Positions 5,767-10,951 of a stretch of DNA of 10,951 bases are shown piece by piece (the stretch's first letter is position 1; the number at the start of each line of letters is the position of its first letter). Under the pieces are notes generated by a model. That model had not been told where the DNA came from. It searched no databases and worked only from the letters and a program-made list of their open reading frames with translations. Source of the DNA: Methylophilaceae bacterium (GTDB lineage Bacteria > Pseudomonadota > Gammaproteobacteria > Burkholderiales > Methylophilaceae); the NCBI GenBank assembly GCA_947379975.1, contig CANCPF010000042.1, positions 1 through 10,951 of the forward strand, in the 5' to 3' direction. A program made the translations under genes and the position numbers.

Positions 5767-7419
5767 TTGACAATTGAAACAAATCTATCAACAGAACAAA
5801 CATCTTCTGTAGAAACAAACACACCTAACATTATTAGCACAGTAAGTTTTAACGAACTTGGCCTAGCTGAACCGATTCTACGCGCGATTATCGACGCGGG
5901 TTACACCTCACCAACGCCGATTCAGGCGAAAGCAATTCCATTAGTCTTAAGTGGCGGCGATTTACTGGCAGGTGCACAAACTGGTACGGGGAAAACCGCT
6001 GGCTTCACGCTGCCAATTTTACATTTACTCAGCCAAAAACCTTTAGCAGAAGTTGCTAAAGGTCGCCCACGCTGCTTAATGCTTACACCTACGCGTGAGC
6101 TTGCGGCGCAGATTGAAGAGTCTGTAAAAACTTATGGTAAATATTTACCACTGACTTCTACGGTGATTTTTGGTGGCGTAAACGCCAATCCACAAATTGC
6201 ACGCTTGAAAAAACCATTAGATATTTTAGTCGCCACGCCTGGTCGTTTGCTAGATCACGCAAATCAAAGAAACGTAGATTTATCAGGTGTTGAAATTTTG
6301 GTGCTAGATGAAGCTGACCGTATGCTAGATATGGGCTTTATCCGCGATATTAAAAAATTACTTGCAATGCTACCTAAACAACGTCAGAACCTATTGTTCT
6401 CAGCTACATTTTCTGACGAAATCAAAGGCTTAGCAGATGGTTTATTGCACAATCCCGGCTTTGTTGAAGTGGCGCGCCGCAATACCGCTTCCGAGTTAGT
6501 TGAACAAACCGTACACATGGTTGCGCAAACGCATAAACGCGAATTAATGAGCTACCTGATTAAGCACCACGATTGGAAACAGGTATTGATTTTCACCCGT
6601 ACTAAACATGGTGCGAACCGCCTAGCTGAAAAACTGATTAAAGATGATATTCAAGCAGCTGCGATTCATGGCAACAAAAGCCAAGGCGCGCGTACTAAAG
6701 CGTTGGCACAGTTTAAAGACGGCACTATGCGCGTACTGGTGGCAACTGATATTGCTGCCCGCGGCTTAGATATTGACCAATTACCGCAAGTGGTCAATTT
6801 TGAATTACCAAATGTGCCAGAAGATTATGTGCATAGAATTGGCCGTACTGGCCGCGCAGGCAGTAGCGGTGCAGCAGTTTCTTTAGTAGACCGCGAAGAG
6901 TTAAAGCTACTAAAAGATATTGAAAAGCTGATCAAACGTGAGATTCCAAAAGTACATGTAGAAGGCTTTACACCAAACCCAAATCCTGAAGCTGAAGCAC
7001 CACGCGAACCACGTCAACCGCATGGCAGACCGCCACGTGGCGGACAAACGCGCAACGCAGCAGGTGCGAGTCAAAATGCAGGCCGAAATAGTAACCAGCC
7101 TCGCGGTCAATCTCAAGGCAGAAACCAATCTGCGCCAAATGCAGATGGCAGACCAGCGCGAGATAATGCCCGTAGCGCTAGACCGGCAAATAGTCAGCCT
7201 AGAGATGGTCAAGGTAATTCATCACGCGGCGACTCACAAAACAACAACACAAAAAATATGTCAGAAGCGGCACGCCATCAAGCCATGCCACAACCGGCTT
7301 TATTCTCACCAAAAAGTCCTAATGGCAATTTCAATCGAGGCAGCGCAAATAATGGGGGTGCAGGGCGCACAAACCCTAGTACAGGTAGCCAACATCGCAG
7401 TGGTGGCAGAGGCCGCTAA
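5767..7419 (+). CDS. rhlE: DEAD-box ATP-dependent RNA helicase RhlE
   Basis: This 550-residue cytoplasmic enzyme unwinds short RNA duplexes using ATP; RhlE proteins act in ribosome maturation, RNA turnover and cold growth. All core motifs are present: the Q motif (F28 to PTPIQ at 49-53), motif I AQTGTGKT (70-77), Ia PTRELAAQ (108-115), Ib TPGR (157-160), II DEAD (181-184), III SAT (212-214), V ATDIAARGLD (326-335) and VI HRIGRTGRAG (356-365). From about 401 to the end follows a disordered tail rich in Arg, Gly, Asn, Gln, Pro and Ser, with RGG/GRG-like steps, as in RhlE-type proteins, likely an RNA-binding extension. The core and tail favour RhlE over SrmB, DbpA or CsdA, but assignment within DEAD-box families is not absolute. 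The start is TTG, backed by GGAG. slyD follows after 81 bases with its own promoter. Confidence 0.92.
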   Translation: MTIETNLSTEQTSSVETNTPNIISTVSFNELGLAEPILRAIIDAGYTSPTPIQAKAIPLVLSGGDLLAGAQTGTGKTAGFTLPILHLLSQKPLAEVAKGRPRCLMLTPTRELAAQIEESVKTYGKYLPLTSTVIFGGVNANPQIARLKKPLDILVATPGRLLDHANQRNVDLSGVEILVLDEADRMLDMGFIRDIKKLLAMLPKQRQNLLFSATFSDEIKGLADGLLHNPGFVEVARRNTASELVEQTVHMVAQTHKRELMSYLIKHHDWKQVLIFTRTKHGANRLAEKLIKDDIQAAAIHGNKSQGARTKALAQFKDGTMRVLVATDIAARGLDIDQLPQVVNFELPNVPEDYVHRIGRTGRAGSSGAAVSLVDREELKLLKDIEKLIKREIPKVHVEGFTPNPNPEAEAPREPRQPHGRPPRGGQTRNAAGASQNAGRNSNQPRGQSQGRNQSAPNADGRPARDNARSARPANSQPRDGQGNSSRGDSQNNNTKNMSEAARHQAMPQPALFSPKSPNGNFNRGSANNGGAGRTNPSTGSQHRSGGRGR

Positions 7420-7427
7420 AACCGTGA

Positions 7428-7456
7428 TTGAGATGAATAGAAAAATAGATTAAAAT
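7428..7456 (+). promoter_or_regulatory. Sigma-70-type promoter of slyD
   Basis: TTGAGA (7428-7433), a 17-base spacer and TAAAAT (7451-7456) form a good sigma-70 promoter (5/6 matches in each box) in the 81-base gap between rhlE and slyD. Transcription would begin near 7463, about 38 bases before slyD, so slyD can be expressed independently of rhlE. Confidence 0.6.
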
Positions 7457-7500
7457 TCTACCCATAAAATTTTTAGCAAATGACACTTTAGGATCAGAAC

Positions 7501-7980
7501 ATGCAAATTGCAATGAATACAGTAGTAACAATGACTTACGAGCTTAAAGATGTAGATGGCAACGTGCTTGAATCAAGCGCAGAGCCAGTATCTTATTTAC
7601 ACGGCGGCTACGACAATATTTTTCCATTAGTTGAAGAAGCGATGCACGGCAAAAATATCGGCGACGTGGTTATTGTTGATTTACAACCAGCAGATGCGTT
7701 TGGTGAGTACGACGAAGAATTAGTACAAATTGAGCCAGCGAGCGCTTTCCCAGCAGACGAACTAAAAGTGGGTATGCAATTTGAAGGCGAAGATGATACT
7801 GGTGATGTGATTTTATACACAGTGACAGAAATCGCTGACGGCAAAGTTGTGGTTGATGGTAACCACCAATGGGCTGGTGAACGCGTTGTGTTTACGGCTA
7901 CAGTTAAAGATGTACGTGTAGCGCTAGCAGAAGAAGTAACGCATGAGCATGTGCATGGCGCTGGCGGTCATCACCACTAA
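7501..7980 (+). CDS. slyD: FKBP-type peptidyl-prolyl cis-trans isomerase / chaperone SlyD
   Basis: SlyD catalyses proline isomerisation, acts as a folding chaperone and, in E. coli, supplies nickel to hydrogenase maturation. The 159-residue cytoplasmic protein has the split FKBP domain (about 1-72 and 121-145) with YLHGGYDNIFP at 32-42 and DAFGEYDEELVQ at 65-76. The inserted chaperone (IF) domain lies at about 73-120, ending in VVVDGNHQWAGE. The position of E. coli Tyr68 is Phe67 here, and the GLE segment of the isomerase pocket is replaced by LVEEAM, so isomerase activity may differ. The metal-binding tail is short: HEHVHGAGGHHH (148-159) without the Cys residues of the longer E. coli tail, so metal capacity is probably lower. 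AGGA lies seven bases before the ATG. It converges on mutS across a shared terminator. Confidence 0.93.
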   Translation: MQIAMNTVVTMTYELKDVDGNVLESSAEPVSYLHGGYDNIFPLVEEAMHGKNIGDVVIVDLQPADAFGEYDEELVQIEPASAFPADELKVGMQFEGEDDTGDVILYTVTEIADGKVVVDGNHQWAGERVVFTATVKDVRVALAEEVTHEHVHGAGGHHH

Positions 7981-8016
7981 GATTGATTTGTACTAGTTTT
8001 TAAGTATTGGTAGATC

Positions 8017-8048
8017 AAAAAAAGCACTCAGAATTTGAGTGCTTTTTT
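8017..8048. terminator. Bidirectional rho-independent terminator between slyD and mutS
   Basis: AGCACTCA (8023-8030), loop GAATT and TGAGTGCT (8036-8043) form a perfect 8-bp stem, flanked by an A-run on the left and a T-run on the right. It can stop slyD transcription (plus) and mutS transcription (minus); it lies 37 bases after slyD and 22 after mutS. Confidence 0.9.
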
Positions 8049-8070
8049 ATTTCTAAATCTTATATTAAGC

Positions 8071-10677
8071 TTAATGTTGATCGACCAATGCCTTCAGTTT
8101 ATACAACAAATCCAAGGCTTGCTTAGGTGTTAAATCATCTGCTTGAATAGCTTCCAATTCGCTAATTACCGGGTGTATTGGCAAGTCTAGCACAGTCTCA
8201 CTGACCATAAACATGTCTGGTTGCGCGGTATTATTGGCTACCTGGTTATTCTCAAGTTGAACCAGTTTGCGCTTGGCTGCGGCAACCACACTTTTAGGAA
8301 TACCGGCTAACTGCGCCACTTGCAAGCCGTAACTTTGATTGGCTGCACCCTCTTCTACCTTGTGCATAAATACAATGTTATTGCCATGCTCAACTGCATC
8401 TAAATGGACATTAGCCGCATATTTAAACTCATCAACAATACGTGTTAATTCAAAATAATGTGTGGCAAATAAAGTGTAAGCTTTGTTTTTTTCCAGCAAT
8501 TGCTTAGCCACCGCCCATGCCAAACTCAGACCATCAAATGTAGATGTGCCGCGGCCAATTTCATCGAGCAACACTAAACTTTTATCTGTTGCGTTATGCA
8601 AAATATTCGCTGTTTCTGTCATTTCTACCATAAAGGTAGATCTGCCGCCGGCCAAGTCATCTGACGCACCGATTCGCGTCATGATTCGGTCAATTTCACC
8701 TATTTTAGCTGACGTTGCCGGCACGTAACAGCCACAAAGCGCCAATAAAACAATCAGCGCAGTTTGTCGCATAAAGGTTGATTTACCACCCATATTTGGC
8801 CCAGTAATCAGCAACAATTGGCGATATGGATTTAGCAGCACGTCATTCGCAATAAATGGCTGGCCTGATGCCGCTACAGAAATCTGCTCTACCACCGGAT
8901 GCCGGCCATTCGAAATCTGAATACCAGCCTCGGTGGTGAACTGCGGCACAACATAATTCAAAGTAAGTGCGCGCTCAGCAAAACAACACAGTACATCTAG
9001 GCTAGCCACCGCACCAGCATTCGTTTGTAGTGTAGCAATAAATGGTAGCAACTGTTCTAGCACTATGGAATAAAGCATTTTTTCGCGAGCTAATGCACGG
9101 TCATTCGCACTAAGCACTTTATCTTCAAAGGCTTTTAATTCTGGTGTAATAAAGCGCTCTACATTTTTTAACGTTTGTCTGCGTCTATATTCTGCCGGAG
9201 CACTTTCTGCCTGGCTACGGCTCATTTCAATATAAAAACCATGTACGCTGTTGTACTCAACTTTCAAATTGCTAATACCAGTACGCTGTTTTTCAGCCGC
9301 TTCATATTGCAGCAAGAATTCACCATGATTATTTTGCAACGCGCGTAATTCATCTAATTCGACGTCATAGCCATCAGCAATCACCCCACCTTCACGCAAA
9401 ACTGTACTTGGTTCGGCTTTAATGGCGGTAGTCAACAAATGCACAACCTCGCTAGGCGCAATTAAACTTGCGTTTAATGTTTGTAGCAAAGTGGTTTGGG
9501 AATCTTGCAGCTGCAACAGCAACAATGGCAATTGTTGCAAACTCATTGCTAAACCAGATAAGTCGCGTGGCCTAGCCGTTTTTAAAGCAACTCTTGCCGT
9601 AATGCGCTCTATATCACCTAACGCCTTCAATGCATGGATGAGTGAAGAAACCCGATCTAACTGAATCAATTCAGCAATAGCTTCATGCCGTTTGATGACG
9701 AGATTTCGGTCTTGCAAAGGATTATGCAGCCAGTGCCTCAGTAAACGTGCCCCCATTGCAGTTTGTGTAGTGTTAAGTAGCGAGTATAAAGTCGGTGATG
9801 CTTCGCCACGCAAAGTCATGTCAATTTCTAAATTTCGGCGTGTAGCAGCATCTAGTTGTAAATATTCACTGGTCGCTTCAACGCTGATGGCATTAATATG
9901 CGGCAACGTTGTACGTTGCGTGTGCTTAACGTAATCGAGCAATGCGCCTGCAGCGCAAATGGCAGCCTTTAAATTCGCACAGCCAAAACCATTCAAGTCG
10001 TAAGTGTTGAGCTGCTTGGTCAAGGTGTTGAAAGCGCTATCAAAGTCGAATTGCCAAGGGCTTAAACGATTTTTTGCTACTTTGCTGATATTGATAGCCA
10101 CATGCTGAAAATCATCGGACAACAGGATTTCGCTCGGTGCAATACGCTCAAGTTCCTGTGCCAGTAAGCCAATAGCAATTTCGCTCAAAATCAGCGCCCC
10201 TGAGGCCAAATTTAAACGTGCTAAGCCAACCACGCCGTCAGCCTGATAAATACTCAGCAATTGATTATCGCGAGATTCATCTAACAATGCCGTGTCAGTT
10301 AATGTGCCAGGGGTTAAAATTCGCGCAACTTGGCGCTCAACTGGGCCTTTACTGGTTGCTGGATCGCCGACTTGTTCACAAATTGCGACCGATTCGCCCA
10401 GTTTAGCCAACTTAGCTAGATAGCCTTCAGCTGCGTGATAAGGTACACCAGCCATCTTAATCGGCTGGCCATTACTACTACCGCGATGCGTTAAAGTAAT
10501 GCCTAGCAAGCGCGAAGCTTTTTCAGCATCCTCAAAAAATAGCTCGTAAAAATCGCCCATACGGTAAAACAACAACATATCCGGATGTTGCGCTTTAAGT
10601 CCGTGATACTGGCGCATCATGGGAGTAAGGCTGTCACTAACAGAAGAATTGTTAGCTATTTCTTTAATTTTAATCAT
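8071..10677 (-). CDS. mutS: DNA mismatch repair protein MutS
   Basis: MutS recognises base mismatches and small loops and, with MutL, starts methyl-directed or MutL-nuclease-dependent repair. The 868-residue protein is full length (E. coli 853). The mismatch-binding domain (about 17-130) holds the Phe-x-Glu motif F43-Y-E45 within RMGDFYELF, which stacks on the mispair. The connector, core and clamp domains follow to about 570. The ATPase domain has Walker A GPNMGGKST at 626-634, Walker B ending in D705-E706 (LLDEIGRGTSTFDG) and the downstream FATHYFELT. A C-terminal stretch after about 835 resembles the dimer/tetramer segment. The ATG at 10677 has only a weak GGTAA upstream; family members begin at about this distance before the PMMRQY segment, so the start is reasonable. 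It stands alone on its strand, after an rRNA terminator and before a shared terminator. No mutL is nearby. Confidence 0.97.
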   Translation of the reverse strand: MIKIKEIANNSSVSDSLTPMMRQYHGLKAQHPDMLLFYRMGDFYELFFEDAEKASRLLGITLTHRGSSNGQPIKMAGVPYHAAEGYLAKLAKLGESVAICEQVGDPATSKGPVERQVARILTPGTLTDTALLDESRDNQLLSIYQADGVVGLARLNLASGALILSEIAIGLLAQELERIAPSEILLSDDFQHVAINISKVAKNRLSPWQFDFDSAFNTLTKQLNTYDLNGFGCANLKAAICAAGALLDYVKHTQRTTLPHINAISVEATSEYLQLDAATRRNLEIDMTLRGEASPTLYSLLNTTQTAMGARLLRHWLHNPLQDRNLVIKRHEAIAELIQLDRVSSLIHALKALGDIERITARVALKTARPRDLSGLAMSLQQLPLLLLQLQDSQTTLLQTLNASLIAPSEVVHLLTTAIKAEPSTVLREGGVIADGYDVELDELRALQNNHGEFLLQYEAAEKQRTGISNLKVEYNSVHGFYIEMSRSQAESAPAEYRRRQTLKNVERFITPELKAFEDKVLSANDRALAREKMLYSIVLEQLLPFIATLQTNAGAVASLDVLCCFAERALTLNYVVPQFTTEAGIQISNGRHPVVEQISVAASGQPFIANDVLLNPYRQLLLITGPNMGGKSTFMRQTALIVLLALCGCYVPATSAKIGEIDRIMTRIGASDDLAGGRSTFMVEMTETANILHNATDKSLVLLDEIGRGTSTFDGLSLAWAVAKQLLEKNKAYTLFATHYFELTRIVDEFKYAANVHLDAVEHGNNIVFMHKVEEGAANQSYGLQVAQLAGIPKSVVAAAKRKLVQLENNQVANNTAQPDMFMVSETVLDLPIHPVISELEAIQADDLTPKQALDLLYKLKALVDQH

Positions 10678-10755
10678 GTTTCATATTACCATAATCGAAA
10701 TTATTCATTCCGGCACGCCCTGTTATAGCTCGAATATTATTTCTAAATCGGAGTA

Positions 10756-10761
10756 ATTATA
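10756..10761 (-). promoter_or_regulatory. Candidate -10 element for mutS (TATAAT)
   Basis: On the minus strand a perfect TATAAT lies 78 bases before the mutS ATG, downstream of the rRNA-operon terminator. No good -35 is visible at 16-18 bases. A second, weaker TATAAC lies at 10727-10722. The terminator upstream suggests that mutS needs its own promoter in this stretch. Confidence 0.35.
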
Positions 10762-10815
10762 AGATGACACGATGACATAATTTATGCCCACGCATGCGAG
10801 ATACACCCGCGCAAC

Positions 10816-10849
10816 AAAAAACCCCCACTATGAGTCATAGAGGGGGTTT
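10816..10849 (-). terminator. Strong intrinsic terminator of the rRNA operon
   Basis: Reading leftwards, AAACCCCC pairs with GGGGGTTT (10842-10849 with 10819-10826). After one mismatched pair, CTATG pairs with CATAG around a 3-base loop. Six Us follow on the minus strand (10821-10816, the first three pairing in the stem). It lies 43 bases after the 5S rRNA end and insulates mutS from rRNA transcription. Confidence 0.88.
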
Positions 10850-10855
10850 AGTGTG

Positions 10856-10881
10856 GTGAATTAACATAGGGGTTAACTCAC
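10856..10881 (-). repeat. Inverted repeat between 5S rRNA and its terminator
   Basis: GTGAGTTAA and TTAATTCAC (minus strand) can form a 9-bp stem with one G-U pair around an 8-base loop, just after the 5S rRNA. It may help 3' end processing or be part of a tandem terminator; there is no U-tract, so it is not a terminator by itself. Confidence 0.4.
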
Positions 10882-10891
10882 GAAATAAATA

Positions 10892-10951
10892 GCTTGGCAG
10901 TGACCTACTTTCGCATGCAAAAAGCATACTATCATCGGCGCTGGTTCGTTT
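10892..10951 (-). rRNA. rrf: 5S ribosomal RNA, 3' half (cut by window edge)
   Basis: Reading leftwards the sequence contains CGCCGATGATAGTATGC, a T loop, GCATGCGAAAGTAGGTCA and ends CTGCCAAGC, the conserved 3' half of bacterial 5S rRNA, including the loop E region (GATGATAGT with GAAAGTAGG). About 60 of roughly 115 bases are in the window; the 5' half, and presumably 23S and 16S, lie to the right. The exact 3' end (10892, give or take a base or two) is set by the terminal helix, whose 5' strand is outside the window. Confidence 0.93.

Noticed and set aside
6910..7212. A 100-codon minus-strand frame opposite the rhlE tail
   Set aside because: Shadow of the biased Arg/Gly/Gln codons on the other strand; product rich in Trp, Cys and Arg with no family resemblance.
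7022..7453. A 143-codon open frame overlapping the rhlE tail in another frame, extending past its stop
   Set aside because: It has no ribosome binding site, no recognisable domain, and its existence is explained by the low-complexity composition of the RhlE tail.
8071..10677. Several plus-strand frames of 60-80 codons inside mutS
   Set aside because: All lie opposite conserved MutS domains and lack start signals.
10678..10815. Possible small gene between mutS and the rRNA terminator
   Set aside because: No frame with a start, ribosome binding site and reasonable length; the stretch is better explained as the mutS promoter region.

Overview
The window looks like ordinary chromosomal sequence from an AT-rich betaproteobacterium. 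Three things point that way: the five-gene order rpoE-rseA-rseB-rseC-mucD, a divergent nadB, and the proteobacterial 3' half of a 5S rRNA. The low GC content and protein style would suit a methylotroph such as Methylophilaceae/Methylotenera, but that placement is an impression and not a proof. No mobile element, CRISPR array, tRNA or phage gene is visible.

Left part (1-3188, minus strand): a complete sigma-E envelope-stress module reading leftwards. It runs rpoE (sigma factor), rseA (membrane anti-sigma), rseB (periplasmic sensor that protects RseA), rseC (membrane Cys protein) and the start of a DegP/MucD-type periplasmic protease, cut by the window edge. The genes are tightly packed, and rseB and mucD start within two bases of the preceding stop. 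The rpoE upstream region (3189-3356) holds a good candidate sigma-E-type promoter (autoregulation) and a TTGACA-containing candidate housekeeping promoter. RpoE appears to carry an N-terminal extension of about 55 residues, with a perfect UUCG-loop hairpin inside its coding sequence.

Middle (3357-7980, plus strand): nadB (L-aspartate oxidase, first step of NAD synthesis) overlaps by one base a gene for a secreted staphylococcal-nuclease-like protein. After a 245-bp gap that probably contains a long leader comes rhlE, a DEAD-box RNA helicase with a TTG start and a long disordered Arg/Gly/Asn/Gln-rich tail. It is followed by slyD, a peptidyl-prolyl isomerase/chaperone with its own good promoter.

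Right part (8017-10951, minus strand): a shared bidirectional terminator separates slyD from the convergent mutS (mismatch-repair ATPase, 868 aa). Upstream of mutS lie a candidate promoter, a strong rRNA-operon terminator and the last 60 bases of a 5S rRNA, so an rRNA operon ends here reading leftwards.

I found no clearly new system. The most worthwhile points are the rpoE leader and N-terminus (sigma-E-like promoter, extension, hairpin), the hairpin at the nadB/nuclease overlap, and the long rhlE leader with a TTG start.
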